DNA from: Altimarinus sp041659565
GTDB taxonomy: Bacteria; Patescibacteriota; Gracilibacteria; BD1-5; UBA6164
Assembly (NCBI GenBank): GCA_041659565.1
Contig: JBAZXZ010000002.1
Coordinates: forward strand, 1 to 64,000
Direction of reading: 5' to 3'
DNA: 64,000 nt
Shown here: positions 1 through 10,053 of the stretch, piece by piece
Position numbering within the stretch: position 1 is the first letter of the stretch
How the letters are laid out: the number at the start of each line of letters is the position of its first letter
Translations under genes and position numbers: made by a program
Notes under the pieces: generated by a model
What the model was told of the DNA's origin: nothing
Seen by the model: only the letters and a program-made list of their open reading frames with translations
The model's database searches: none

Positions 1-251
1 TGTGTCCGTGCTAATGCTCAACTATATGTTATATGACTACCATAATCTGGTATTGGATAAAATCACTTTTCTGTAATAAATATTCATAAACTTTTTTCTA
101 TATTATTTATATCTGCTATTCTTACTCCGTCTCTAGCATTTTTAGAATAGTTTTGAAAGCTTATAAAAGCTATTGTTCATAGGATTGCTAGTATTGTAAT
201 TACTACTATTAATTCTACCAATGTGAAAGCTTGTTTTTGTAGTTTTTTCAT
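1..251 (-). CDS. Type IV prepilin-like protein, N-terminal part (runs off the window)
   Basis: A pseudopilin/prepilin of the type IV pilus or type II secretion-like system, to be cleaved and N-methylated by a prepilin peptidase and assembled at the membrane. The sequence starts MKKLQKQA then FTLVELIVVITILAILG: a short basic leader, cleavage before Phe9, the conserved Glu five residues into the mature protein and a hydrophobic assembly helix. It continues with an NYSKNARDG-type segment and LGIFITEKGFYPIPD, nearly identical to the prepilins at 12038-14092 and 36643-38433. Several glycines are TGA codons. The C-terminal module lies outside the window, so its function is unknown. The start is the only ATG near the leader. 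Its promoter resembles that of the other two copies. Confidence 0.9.
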
Positions 252-297
252 GGTATATTTTTAAACAAATACAAAAAAAAAAGAACAAATTACTTGT

Positions 298-327
298 AAA
301 GTATTCTTTATTTTTGATTTTTATCAA
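298..327 (-). promoter_or_regulatory. Promoter of first prepilin (TTGATA-N18-TACTTT)
   Basis: On the minus strand TTGATA (327-322) is followed after 18 bases by TACTTT (303-298). The same arrangement, with the same AAAACTTGATAAAAA context, lies upstream of the prepilins at 14092 and 38433. An imperfect hairpin (AAAGAATACTT / AAGTAATTTGTTCTTT) with a T-run overlaps the -10 region. Promoter function is inferred from the three-way conservation. Confidence 0.5.
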
Positions 328-369
328 GTTTTGTTTGTTTTTTTACTTGACTTTTTTATTAGTTATTTT

Positions 370-1173
370 TTAGGAGATTTTTAAAATTTCTTTTTTACCT
401 CAACTTATACTTTTTTGTGCTAATATAATTGAAATTCAAGAAAGAGCCACAAAGATAACATCAAGTACATCTTTTCAGATTCACATATTTATCAATTTAT
501 CCACTTCTGAAGTCCACAAAATTCATAAACTAGATGTGAATTGTAAAGCAGTTTTATATTTTCAATAACTTATTGCTGCTCATTTTGAAGGTTTTTCTAT
601 ATACTTAGTTTCTTCATCATTTAAAATACATTGAGCAGTCATATCAATTTGCTCATCTAATGACGGTCTTCATTCTCTAAATTGAGATTTTCAATGATAA
701 TATGATTTTAATGATCAAAAAATTCAATTTATTACCGCAAGATTATTTGATAAAGAATTTACTAACTCAATAGTTGAAATAGTAGTCAAAAACATATCCG
801 TTCACTTATCTAATCAAGCATCAAAAGTTTCTCATTCTTTTGATTTCTGTTTAAATCTCCTTGCAAGTTTTCAATCAACAACATCAAGTACACAAGATCA
901 TGTCATAGCACTAAGACCAAGTATAGGATTTCATAAATAGTAAATTATAGTTCAAATTACTAGAGAAAAAATCCTAAATGTAGTTATATTATTTGGAGAT
1001 ATTCAAGCACGGTTAAGAGATGCTATAAAATCAGCATCAAATCTATTATAAATTATATCTTTTCAATATTCTAATATAAAATCTACAGTTTTTTTAACTC
1101 CGGATGAAAATAATTTTGTTACATCTTCTGATTTGATATTTAAACCACTATTTATATCTTTACTTTTTTCCAT
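370..1173 (-). CDS. CDP-alcohol phosphatidyltransferase family protein
   Basis: Integral membrane enzyme that would transfer a phospho-diacylglycerol group from a CDP-lipid to a small alcohol, building phospholipid head groups (PgsA/PssA/CLS family). The 267-residue protein holds the full family signature D-x2-D-G-x2-A-R-x8-G-x3-D-x3-D, read as DVVDGKLAR ... GETFDAGLD around residues 98-123, with several of its glycines on TGA. Hydrophobic stretches flank the motif and more follow toward the C-terminus. The N-terminal ~35 residues (MEKSKDINSGLNIK...) are a polar extension, as in cardiolipin-synthase-like members. The alcohol acceptor cannot be told from sequence. No clear operon partner; the upstream neighbour is divergent. 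Confidence 0.88.
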
Positions 1174-1281
1174 AAAACAAAAAACTCTTATTTGAAATTC
1201 TAAAATTAATCTTAAAATAACTACTTTTTAAAATAAGTCAATAATTAAATAGATAATATATTTACAAAAGATACTATTTTT

Positions 1282-1310
1282 TTGTAAAGGTGTTATATTT
1301 ATGTTATAAT
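1282..1310 (+). promoter_or_regulatory. Sigma70-type promoter for the YgjV-like gene
   Basis: TTGTAA (1282-1287), 17-base spacer, TATAAT (1305-1310); the ATG of the downstream gene is 29 bases after the -10. The -10 is perfect and the spacing ideal. Confidence 0.6.
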
Positions 1311-1338
1311 TTTTCATATTATAATTAATATCTTTATT

Positions 1339-1938
1339 ATGCTTTTAGAAAATATAAATCTACCAGAAATAGTATGAGTTTTTGCACTTATTTTTATTGT
1401 TTTATCATTTTTAGAAACAAATGATAGAAAGATGTTTTTACTTTTAGCTATTTGATCACTTTTTTACTCTATTCATTTCTGGTGACTTTGACTAATAACA
1501 GCATCTATAATCAACTTTTTTGATGCATTAAAAAATATAGCAGTAACAAAATATAAAAAAAATAAATCTATATTTTTAGTTTTTGCTGTAGTATATGCTA
1601 TAATTTGAATAAAAACCTGAAATTGAGAACTAATGCCTTATTTATTCACTTTAGCTTCGATTTTATCTCTTTATGCTGCTTTTTTCTTAAAATGAATAAC
1701 TTTAAGAATGGTGTACTTCACTTCATTTACGATACAATTAATTTACACAATTGTTTGAAATTCTCTAAGTTGAAGCATAATCAATTTATTATTTTTATTA
1801 TCAATAACTTCATCAATTTATCTACTTTATAAAAGAAGATGATTTTTATGAAAAATCAGATATGCTAGATTTTTATTATTAAAAAATTTAAGAAGATTTC
1901 TTTGATACAGATACTGAAGAGTTAAATTTTTGAGGTAA
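1339..1938 (+). CDS. YgjV-like inner membrane protein
   Basis: A 199-residue polytopic membrane protein matching the bacterial inner-membrane YgjV family (Imp-YgjV) in outline: an SFLETNDRKMFLLLAIGSLF start, then IHFWGLGLITASIINFFDALKNI, followed by three or four more hydrophobic helices and a strongly basic C-terminal tail (RRFLGYRYGRVKFLR). TGA encodes the turn glycines between helices. Family function is unknown. It is preceded by a good promoter and followed 64 bases later by a small ORF and a terminator, which suggests a two-gene transcript. The assignment rests on recalled family pattern, not alignment. Confidence 0.72.
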
Positions 1939-2002
1939 TTTTTTTTTGACTTATAATATTTTTTAGTTAAATTATTATAAATATATTTATAATAATTAAA
2001 AT

Positions 2003-2143
2003 ATGCATACTATTCCTACATGTGAATGAAATAAAATTATTGTTGAAGCTGATTGAAGGACTTCTCTAAAAATAACTCCTCCAGAATGAATTAAAGAACA
2101 AGAAAAAAAAATAAAAAATAATATTGATAATATACTAAAATAA
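2003..2143 (+). CDS. Small hypothetical protein (46 aa)
   Basis: Short ORF beginning MHTIPTCEGNKIIVEADGR and ending in a lysine-rich helix (EQEKKIKNNIDNILK). It needs three TGA=Gly codons to stay open. It lies between the YgjV-like gene and a rho-independent terminator, so it is probably the last gene of that transcript. No known family recognised; coding status is supported only by frame openness, position and an AT-rich leader like those of its neighbours. Confidence 0.5.
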
Positions 2144-2153
2144 ATATTCCTAT

Positions 2154-2188
2154 AAAAAAAATTCCTTCAAATTGAAGGAATTTTTTTT
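2154..2188. terminator. Bidirectional rho-independent terminator
   Basis: ATTCCTTC stem with short AAATT loop, flanked by A-run and T-run of seven or more, so it can serve both the plus-strand small ORF (ends 2143) and the convergent minus-strand gene (ends 2192). Confidence 0.8.
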
Positions 2189-2191
2189 ATG

Positions 2192-3022
2192 TTATTTCAC
2201 TTTTTTTCTTCAAATTTTGAAAATAAACTTTAAAAATGGTTTGATTCTAACAATAATAAAAAAGAATACTATAATAGCTAATGGAACATAAAGATAATTG
2301 ATATCCAATTTATTAATTGCTCTTGTTATCTCATATTTTCCCAACGAAATAATTCATATAATTCAAACAGATAATGGATAAATAATCTTAAATCCATAAT
2401 AAATTATATTTTTTTGATACAATTGCAGACCAATTTTTGCATTCTCATTTTTTAACCTCTCTATTTGATTTTCTATTTCATTTATATTTGGTAATTTTTC
2501 TTTTTTTGCTTTTTTCAGTTCTAAAATTAAGTAATCCAAATTTGTTTTATTTCAAATTAATTTACTTATATTGTTTGTCTTATTTTTTAAAAAATCTCTA
2601 AGACATAAAGATAAAAAGATAATAATTTCTATAAAGATTATAAGTCAAATAAGCCCAGCAATATGATTATATTTATCCTGAATTGTAATTCAAAATAAAC
2701 TTGTAACTCTCACATCATAAATTCCATACAAAACTCATATCAATCATCCGACAAGCAATCCCCTTCAAGACAAAGCTAAATCATGACTTTCATAAAATAC
2801 GAAATCATTTCAGATATTTTTTATTATTTCTACTTGGATTGGGTTTGTAACCTTGGTATATGTATTTAGAAATCAATTTTGTGTAACTGAAACATTTAAG
2901 GGATCTCAAATGTTATTATTTAATTTAACATTAATATTTTCGAAATTATCTTGAATAACTTTGACTTTAAAATTATCAAAATGATCTTGAGTTATCATTG
3001 TTTCTGTATTTTTCTTTTCCAT
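2192..3022 (-). CDS. Hypothetical membrane protein (276 aa)
   Basis: Unrecognised protein. The N-terminal ~90 residues are polar (MEKKNTETMITQDHFDNF...). Then come a hydrophobic pair (LLVGGLIGVLYGIYDVRV; HIAGLIGLIIFIEIIIFLSL), a charged lysine/glutamate-rich helical stretch (LKKAKKEKLPNINEIENQIE) that looks like a short coiled coil, and a second hydrophobic pair near the C-terminus ending in a basic tail. Likely four membrane segments with a cytoplasmic coiled-coil loop. It stands alone, convergent with the gene before it and followed upstream by repeat DNA. Confidence 0.65.
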
Positions 3023-3429
3023 TTCTATAATTTTTTATAAAATATCTAATTTTAATTATATCCTTTAAAAATAAATTGCAAAAAATACTGATTTTTTTTA
3101 AAATTATTTTTAAATTTGTCATTCCCGAGAAGTCATGAATATTTCTTGTATTGTGTCTTTAGTTTTGTAATAAATGTTTTATCTTTCTCACTTTTGAATC
3201 CAAAAGTAAGCAAAAGATTTAGGGGGTTTCGAATTTCAGAATTAGTGTTTTATGATTTCTGTAAGTAGTCACTAGAATCTCACCCCCTAAGACCCCATAT
3301 TTCTAAATGTTTGAATTAGTAAATTTTAAAAAAAATTTCTGTCATCGCGAACGAAGTGTGGCGATCCAGAGAACAATGATATTTCGTAAATTCAATGATA
3401 TATGGATTGCTTCGTACCTCGCAATGACA
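3023..3429. other. Intergenic repeat block, first copy
   Basis: No gene seen. It holds a TGTCATTCCCGAGAAGTC start (about 3117), the 181-bp direct repeat (3190-3370) and a palindromic element running from TGTCATCGCGAACGAAG (3344) to CTTCGTACCTCGCAATGACA (3410-3429), whose ends are inverted repeats. Confidence 0.6.
3190..3370. repeat. 181-bp direct repeat, copy 1
   Basis: Nearly identical to 4391-4571 at a constant offset of 1201 bases, with only a handful of mismatches. It includes an ACTTTTGAATCCAAAAGT palindrome-like start, a GGGGG/CCCCC pair (inverted block TTAGGGGG ... CCCCCTAA) and the CGCGAACGAAGTGTGGCG arm. No ORF in any frame. Together the two copies flank the 259-aa gene at 3430-4209. 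Confidence 0.8.
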
Positions 3430-4209
3430 CTAAAATTCCAACTTTGATAAATCAAATAAGTATAAAATTCAAGTATCCTTATCTATAAAAATATTATGCT
3501 TATGAAAATCAAAGAAACCTGTTAATTTGTTTTTTAAAATAGTAAATTTATTTTCTAGTTCAGTCTTTTTTAATTCTAAATCATTTTTTTGTAGTTTAAA
3601 CAAATCCATTACTTCTTTATTTGTTTCATCTGAAAATTCTAAATTTTTATCTATTGATTCTATGATTTTATCTAGATTTTTTAAATAATCTTCCAATGAC
3701 TCACAATTTTCTTTTCAAGAAAACCATTCTGAAATATAACATCTAGATTTTTTATCAGTATATCAAAATTTAAATTTTATAACTTTTACCCATTCTAACC
3801 CTGATAATATTTTTTCTGCATCTTTAGTAGCTTCAGCCTCTATATATCAACCACTTCATAATACATTTGCTTTTTTAAAATGTTTTATAAAATATATCTT
3901 TCATTTATGCTCTAATTTTAAGTAATAAGCTTCAATATTAAAATCATGATCAAGTTGAAATTCAACTAAAGTTAATTTAATTGGTCATTTTTCTATAAAA
4001 ATTTCTGAATATTGTTTTGTTAAATTTTTTTCATAATTATATAATTGTGTGTTTAATTGTTTTCCTAATGATAATATTAAACTAATAACTGTTCTCACAT
4101 TTGATACAGTTAATTCCGCTTCAAAATCTTCAATACAAAAAAATTTTTTATCTTTACTTTTTCATATTAAACAAGTTCAATCAGATGTTTTTGTTATATT
4201 AAATGACAT
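3430..4209 (-). CDS. Hypothetical protein (259 aa)
   Basis: Unrecognised soluble protein starting MSFNITKTSDGTCLIGKSKD. A mixed alpha/beta N-terminal part (to about residue 170) includes FFCIEDFEAELTVSNVRTVI and EWVKVIKFKFGYTDKKSRCY; it is followed by a long charged helical region (residues ~175-240) of coiled-coil character and a short C-terminal FHKHNIFIDKDT-type tail. It lies exactly between two copies of the 181-bp repeat, so it may have been moved or duplicated with them. No signal peptide or membrane segment. Confidence 0.65.
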
Positions 4210-4818
4210 TTTTTAATAAAGTAACCAAATAATATTTTGGATTGATTATAAAATAATTAATGTAAATGTCAATTTAAAAACAATTTTTTATTAAAATCTT
4301 TGTCATTCCCGAGAAGTCGGGAAATTTTCCTTGTATTGTACTAAATAGAAAAAACTTTTTAATTGCAATATAGAACAACAATTTATTTTTACTTTTGAAT
4401 CCAAAAGTAAGCAAAAGATTTAGGGGGCTTCGAATTTCAGAATTAGTGTTTTGTGCTTTCTGTAAGTAGTCACTAGAATCTCACCCCCTAAGACCCCATA
4501 TTTCTAAATGTTTGAATTAGTAAATTTTAAAAAAAATTTCTGTCATCGCGAACGAAGTGTGGCGATCCAGATAACATGAATTAATACTAAAATAATGTTC
4601 TCTCTAATTGCTTCGTAAAAACTCGCAATGACAAAAAAAGTCAAAATCCATATCTTCACTAAGTGGTCAATTGAAAAGCAAAACAAAGTCCTATATTAGA
4701 ACTTTGCGAGCGATATGAACTTAATCCGGGAAACGATTCAGGGGTTTTTAAGGGGAACGACGTCCCCTTAAATCTTTTGTCTTACTTTTGGATGCAAAAG
4801 TGAGGAGGAATTGAATTT
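4210..4818. other. Intergenic repeat block, second copy
   Basis: No gene seen. It contains the second TGTCATTCCCGAGAAGTC start (about 4302), repeat copy 2 (4391-4571), a CTCGCAATGACA end (4622-4633), a perfect 10-bp hairpin TTTAAGGGGA/TCCCCTTAAA (4747-4772) and, just after it, an inverted copy of the CACTTTTG..TCCAAAAGTAAG motif that begins the 181-bp repeat (about 4773-4804). The block therefore looks like a composite of repeat pieces in both orientations. Confidence 0.6.
4391..4571. repeat. 181-bp direct repeat, copy 2
   Basis: Second copy of 3190-3370, same orientation, differing at a few positions such as GGGGGCTTCG versus GGGGGTTTCG. Non-coding. Confidence 0.8.
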
Positions 4819-5166
4819 TTAACTTCTCATTTCTGCAAGAATACTTAATAATTTTGCTTTGTTGTCATTAATCTCATATTCTAACCATGCTCACTTTCAA
4901 GATAATCATATTTGATCTGAAAACATTATCCTAGCATTTCAATTATCTGAAACTTCAAAACTTATTATTTCAAAAACTCAATTTCTATTAAAACTACAAT
5001 ATCTTTTAATAATTTCATCAAATGGAGCAGAATTATCCAAATCTGGTGGTATTATATCTCAATTTGGTATTATTTCCCTATTTTCTCTCAAAGCTCATAA
5101 TATATCTCTAAATGCATTTTCATTATTTTTAATACGTCCTAATGTACCTTCTTCAAATTTATTCAT
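4819..5166 (-). CDS. Hypothetical protein (115 aa)
   Basis: Small soluble protein, MNKFEEGTLGRIKNNENAFR..., with a central beta-rich stretch (NGVFEIISFEVSDNGNARIM) and a C-terminal helix (NDNKAKLLSILAEMRS). No family recognised; it has the size and feel of a small stand-alone regulatory or immunity-type protein, but nothing proves this. Six TGA codons are needed to keep the frame open. It follows dnaK on the same strand but a terminator separates them. Confidence 0.6.
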
Positions 5167-5231
5167 AAAAAAATATTTATAATGTATAATTAATATTATT
5201 ATAACACATTACAAAAATAAATACAAAAAAA

Positions 5232-5258
5232 AATCCTCCTGAAAATCAAGAGGATTTC
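5232..5258 (-). terminator. Terminator downstream of dnaK
   Basis: AATCCTC/GAGGATT stem with a run of nine A on its left, which is a T-run on the minus strand. It lies after the dnaK stop in the direction of transcription. Confidence 0.75.
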
Positions 5259-5295
5259 TTAAATATTATTCTAGTTTTGTAAAAATAAGCCACTA

Positions 5296-5336
5296 TATTT
5301 CCCGGAGAGATCCCCGGGGTCCAGCCCGAGGATGAC
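5296..5336. repeat. Palindromic repeat element after dnaK
   Basis: A GC-rich block (CCCGGAGAGATCCCCGGGG ... CCGAGGATGACA) with internal dyads and the GATGACA end typical of the other intergenic repeats in this window. It sits between the dnaK stop and its terminator. Confidence 0.5.
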
Positions 5337-5349
5337 AACGGCAGATAAC

Positions 5350-7260
5350 CTAAACTCTAGTAGCACCTCAGTTCTCCCCTTCAACTTCTCATTCAACAAC
5401 TCAATCATCAGCTACACATTTTCAATCAGCACATCAGTCAGCTGGTGGAGTTGCTCCTGGTTGAGCATAAATTGCTTGACCTATTTTCATCATCACATCA
5501 TTTAATGCTTTAGTAGCAGAGTCAATTTCATCTTTTGAAGCATTTGTATTTTCAAGAATCTTTTTTAAATCAGCAATTTTGCTTTCAGCATCTGTTTTAT
5601 CAGCTTCTGGAACTTTGTCTTTGTTATCTGTAAGAGTTTTCTCTGATTGATAAACTGCAGATTCTCAATGATTTCTAGCTTCTACAGAATCTTTTCTCTT
5701 TTTATCTTCTTCTTTTTTTGCTTCTGCTTCTTTAACTAATTTATCAACTTCTTTATCATCCATACCAGTTGATCATTGAATAGTTATATGTTGTTCTTTA
5801 CCTGTTCATTTATCTTTTGCTTTTACTTTAAGTACTCAGTTTGCATCTATATCAAAAGTAACTTCGATTTGTGGTACTCATCTTGGAGCCTGAGCAATTC
5901 CATCAAGTATAAATCTACCTAGTGCTTTATTGTCAGCTGCCATTTCTCTTTCTCATTGAAGTACATGTATTTCAACACTTGGTTGATTATCAGCAGCAGT
6001 TGAGAAAGTCTCTGATTTAGAACTTGGAATAGTTGTATTTCTAGGAATCATAGGAGTTCTAACTCATCCCATAGTTTCTATACCTAGAGTAAGTGGAGTT
6101 ACATCAAGAAGTAATACATCAGTTACATCTCAACCAATAATACCAGCTTGAATTGCAGCCCCAGAAGCTACTGCTTCATCTGGATTAACTGAATTATTTG
6201 GTTTTTTACCGAAAAATTCTTCAACTTTCTTTTGTACAAGTGGAATTCTAGTAGAACCTCAAACCAAAATAATTTGATTTAAATCGCTAGCTTGAAGTTT
6301 AGCATCTTTTAATACTTTTTTACAAGGTTCTAATGATTTTTCTACTAAATCTCAAATTAGACTTTCAAATTTTGCTCTAGTAATATTTAAAAATAGATTT
6401 TTAGGACCACTAGAATCAACAGTTATATAAGGCAGATTTATATCATATTCAGTAGTTGATGAAAGTTCTTTTTTAGCTTTTTCAGCTTCATCTCTTACTC
6501 TTTGTAAAGCCATTGGATCATTTCTCAAATCTATAGCTTGATCTTTTTTAAATTCATCAATTATATATTCAACTATTCTTTGATCAAAATCATCTCAACC
6601 TAAATGAGTATCTCAGTTTGTAGATAATACTTCAAAAGTACCTTCTTCTCATAAATCAAGAATTGAAATATCAAAAGTACCACCTCACAAGTCATAAACT
6701 GCTATTTTTTCATCTTTATTTTTACCAAGTCAGTAAGCTAGTGCTGCTGCTGTTGGTTCATTTACTATTCTCTTTACTTCAAGTCATGCTATCTTACCTG
6801 CATTGATTGTTGCTTGTCTTTGACTATCATTGAAATAAGCTGGAACTGTGATAACAGCTTCAGTTACTTTTTGTCCTAAATATTTTTCAGCATCTTCTTT
6901 AAGCTTCATAAGTACATGAGCAGAGATTTGTTCTGGTCTCACATCTTTATTTTCAAAATTGATTAAAGCTTCCCCGTCACTTCATTTATTTACTGTAAAA
7001 GGTACATTTTTAATTTCACCTGCAACCTCATCAAATTTTCTACCTATAAATCTTTTTGCAGAATAAATAGTTCATTTCGGATTAGTTATAGATTGTCTTT
7101 TTGCTGGAGTTCACACGATTATATTACCATCTTTGTTAGCTACAATTGATGGAGTTGTTCTGTTTCATTCTAGATTTGGTATAACTTTTGGTTCTCATCA
7201 TTCCATAAAAGCTACACAAGAGTTAGTAGTTCATAAATCTATTCAAATTATTTTTCACAT
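5350..7260 (-). CDS. dnaK: Molecular chaperone DnaK (Hsp70)
   Basis: ATP-dependent cytosolic chaperone. The N-terminus MGKIIGIDLGTTNSCVAFM is the phosphate-1 loop of the Hsp70 ATPase; four of the glycines are TGA, which fixes the genetic code. The nucleotide-binding domain, interdomain linker and substrate-binding domain follow without interruption; total length is 636 residues, as in E. coli DnaK. The C-terminal lid tail is odd: instead of a plain acidic EEVKD end it is glycine-rich with two cysteines (ADGCADGKCVADDG...) and ends GGATRV. A CIRCE operator about 100 bases upstream predicts HrcA repression. No grpE, dnaJ or hrcA is adjacent in the window. Confidence 0.98.
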
Positions 7261-7356
7261 ATTTTTTTATTAATTAAAAAGTAAAGTTGCAAGTTTTATA
7301 TTTTTTACTTGATACTACCATAGTTTATTCATATTTTTTTTTCTGTCAAATTTATT

Positions 7357-7383
7357 TTAGCACATTTTTATAATGAGTGCTAA
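7357..7383 (-). promoter_or_regulatory. CIRCE operator (HrcA-binding site) of dnaK
   Basis: TTAGCACAT, nine-base spacer, GAGTGCTAA. One arm is a perfect CIRCE half site (GAGTGCTAA) and the other matches seven of nine positions (TTAGCAC). It lies upstream of dnaK at the distance usual for heat-shock operons. HrcA control is inferred from the known role of this element. Confidence 0.88.
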
Positions 7384-7433
7384 TAGGAATAATATATCTT
7401 CTAAAGCATCGTTTAAACAAATTTATTTTTTAC

Positions 7434-7462
7434 TTGACTTTTGTATGAAAAAATACTATAAT
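7434..7462 (+). promoter_or_regulatory. Sigma70-type promoter
   Basis: TTGACT, 17-base spacer, TATAAT; the ATG at 7492 is 29 bases further. One of the best promoters in the window, divergent from dnaK. Confidence 0.75.
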
Positions 7463-7491
7463 ATAGATGTATTTTAATAATTATTTAGAAT

Positions 7492-7821
7492 ATGTGAAAA
7501 ATTAATGATTACAAAATAGTAAATACAAATCAAGAAGACAATACAACTTCTACAGAACAAATTCCAGAAGTTATTTTAGATGCGACAAAAAATACTTGAT
7601 GAAAAGTATTTGAGCTTACTCATTTTTGATGATTCAAAGATATTATATGAATAATATTATCAAAAAAAATAAATCCATCATGAGAAATCGAAAAATTGAC
7701 ACAATTTAGAAAAAGAGAACAAAAAGCAGACGATTACAATGAAAAAAAAGTAATTTGAGAGATAAATAAACTAAGACAATACGAAAAAGCTGATGATTAC
7801 AATGAGCAAAAAGCAGCCTAA
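7492..7821 (+). CDS. Hypothetical protein (109 aa)
   Basis: Short soluble protein. A low-complexity polar N-terminus (YKIVNTNQEDNTTSTEQIPE) is followed by a glycine-bearing middle segment (FELTHFGGFKDIIGIILSKK) and a repeated charged C-terminal helix in which KADDYNEKK and KADDYNEQK occur about 23 residues apart, a small internal duplication. Preceded by a strong promoter and followed by a terminator, so it is a monocistronic and probably well expressed gene. Family not recognised. Confidence 0.65.
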
Positions 7822-7856
7822 AAAGAGATATTTTAAATTATCTCTTTTATTTTTCT
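7820..7856 (+). terminator. Rho-independent terminator
   Basis: AAAAGAGATA / TATCTCTTTT stem around a short AT loop followed by a T-rich run (ATTTTTCTT), directly after the stop codon at 7821. Confidence 0.75.
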
Positions 7857-7913
7857 TGTGTTTTTATTTTTTTTTATTAAAATGCTTCTTACAATATAAT
7901 TTAAATTAGAATT

Positions 7914-8459
7914 ATGGATGAAAAAGAAACTAAAGATAATATAGATTCAACTAATAATCTATGAACAGAAAATAATAATGATAATGATTTTGTCGAGGTT
8001 ATTGAAAATGAAAATATAGAAGTTCCTGAAGAAAATATTCAAAATCAAAACAATACTTACCCAAATAGTACAAATAAATTAACAGCTGTTGTTTATCTTG
8101 TTATTTTTATATCTATTTTAATCTGATTATATTTTTATGTAACTCAAAATAAAGATATCTTAGATAAATTAATAGGTAAAGACAATACAAACTCATGACA
8201 AATTGAAACTATAACATGAGAAACAGATAATACAATAACTGCTACAGGTATAGAATCTGATAATGTAAATACTGGAAATATTGAAAACAATAATTTAAAA
8301 GAAGATACAAATAGTATTAATAATGAAAAAGATCCTTCTACTTCTACTACAACAACAACTATTTCTTGATCAACAAATAAAAAAGAAGAAGTTATAATAA
8401 AAGACTTTGAAAAAGAACTTGATTCTTTATTTAATATGATTGATGAAAATGCAAAATAA
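7914..8459 (+). CDS. Single-pass membrane protein with polar tails (181 aa)
   Basis: Unrecognised protein: about 60 acidic, Asn-rich residues (with VEVIENENIEVPEENIQNQ), then a transmembrane helix (LTAVVYLVIFISILIGLYFY, residues ~62-81), then a Thr/Asn/Ser-rich outward region (TTTTTISGSTNKKEE) and a short C-terminal helix. This is the outline of a membrane-anchored linker protein. A TATAAT box at 7895-7900 lies just upstream. Its 3' end overlaps the start of the next gene by 11 bases, so the two are co-transcribed and perhaps translationally coupled. Confidence 0.7.
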
Positions 8460-9147
8460 TTTAATAGAATTAATTATACAGAAACTTGAAACAAAGGAGG
8501 AAATTTCTCCTTTTTTGTTTTTATGAACACAAATTGATAAAGTAAATACTGATGTTTTAAATCTCAGTTTAGAACTTTGTGAAAAACTATGAATAAATAA
8601 AAATTTCCTATTTAAATTTGAAAATCCAGAATGAAAAATAAAAGTAAAAGATATTAAACAATTTCTTGAAAAAATATTTATTACTCCTACTTTCAAAGCT
8701 CAAATTTTTATAATTGAAAATATCTCAAAAATGACAGAAGAATCTGCAAATTCTTGTCTTAAGGTATTTGAAGAACCTCCTTTTTGAAATATAATATTTT
8801 TAACAAGTGAATCAGAATCAAGTATACTTGATACAATTTTAAGCAGATGTACAATAATAAATCTAATAGAAGATTATAACTTTGAAATCAATCAAAATTA
8901 TTATAATATGATTGATGACTATATTAGAAATATCAATCATGATTTAGCTTCTTATGTTTTCAAGGAAAAGCTAGAAAAAGATAATTATATAAATTTACTT
9001 AAAAATTTGATAATTTACTTAAAAGAAAAACTAATATTTATTGATTTAGTAGAAAAAATAAATGAAGATATCAATTGAATACAAAAAAATAATCTACTAC
9101 CAAAATATGTAGTAGATAAATATATAATAAAAATTAAAAACTATTAA
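8449..9147 (+). CDS. holB: DNA polymerase III delta-prime-like clamp-loader AAA+ protein
   Basis: Likely a subunit of the replicative clamp loader. The 232-residue protein contains the delta-prime/DnaX core: FIIENISKMTEESANSCLKV (Walker B region), FEEPPFGNIIFLTSE, and the arginine-finger motif SRCTIINL after ILDTIL. The N-terminal P-loop region is short and has no GxxxxGK motif, as expected for delta-prime rather than the ATPase gamma/tau subunit, though the N-terminus is also shorter than in E. coli HolB (334 aa), and the C-terminal collar domain is reduced. Overlaps the preceding gene by 11 bases and is convergent with the K+ channel, sharing TTAA. Confidence 0.8.
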
Positions 9148-10019
9148 GCTAGCTTTAATTCTTTCTTTTTAAACTTAAATTTTTTTCAACACCCCATGCA
9201 ATAAATTGCATCGATTTGATTTTCCTTACCACAATGATGGCATATCTTAACTTTTCAGATTTTTGCTTTTTCTTGAGTATGAGCTACATCCATAAAAACA
9301 AGTATAGTAATAGATCCTATAATAGCTAGCAATGCAGGTCATAGAAGAATTACAGTACTTCATATAATTTTTCAAGCCACAGTTATAGGATACATATCTC
9401 CATATCATACTGTGGCTGCTGTTACTATCCCCCACCATAAAGCTTTTCATATAGAACTAAATTCTGGATTAATTCAAGTTTCAACTTCATATACAAGTGT
9501 AGAGACAACAAATATAATTATTGCAAAAAGTAAGAATATAGCTTTATATTCGTCTTTATAATTTTTTAAAGCTTGAACAAATCATAAAGTTATAGGAATA
9601 TTTCTAAGAAGTCTTAAAACTCTAAAAACCCTCATAGTTCTAAGTATAACAAGAAATTCTAGATTAAAGAAAAACTTGAAAGCTATAGAAAGGAAAAAAG
9701 GTAAAAATGAAAGTAAATCAACTATATTTAAAACCGATTTTGAAAATATTTTTTTGTTTTTTGATTTTAAAAAACGATAACAATAATCTAATAAGAAAAT
9801 AGATGATATAATATAATTTATAATAAATATTTCTAATTCATAAATTGTATGATAAGATTTTATAGATTCTACAATTATAATAATAATTGATACTACAACT
9901 AAAAAATCTAGTATAAAATTACCTACTTTTCATGCTTTACTATTTTCATCTTCTAAAAAATTTTCATATTTTTCTTTATCGTAATGAAAAAATCTCTTAG
10001 CTTTCTTTAAAAAAGACAT
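9144..10019 (-). CDS. Voltage-gated-type potassium channel with C-terminal zinc ribbon
   Basis: Inner-membrane K+ channel of the 6-TM voltage-gated superfamily (291 aa). Seen: four N-terminal helices, an S4-like arginine ladder (LRTMRVFRVLRLLRN, near residue 130), S5, a pore helix and the selectivity filter TVGYGDMYP (the first and second Gly use TGA and GGA), then S6 (GPALLAIIGSITILVF). After S6 the chain ends with two CxxC-type pairs, CHHCGKENQ ... YCMGCGKK, a zinc ribbon. Family members with only the pore would be shorter. The gene ends convergently on holB with stops overlapping in TTAA. Likely controls membrane potential or K+ leak. Confidence 0.93.
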
Positions 10020-10053
10020 AACAATTAATTAACAATTAATAATTATTGTAATT

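Noticed and set aside
9144..9147. Frameshift error at overlapping stops of holB and K+ channel (also 34879-34882)
   Set aside because: Both proteins are full length; sharing of TTAA by convergent stops is natural in a compact AT-rich genome.
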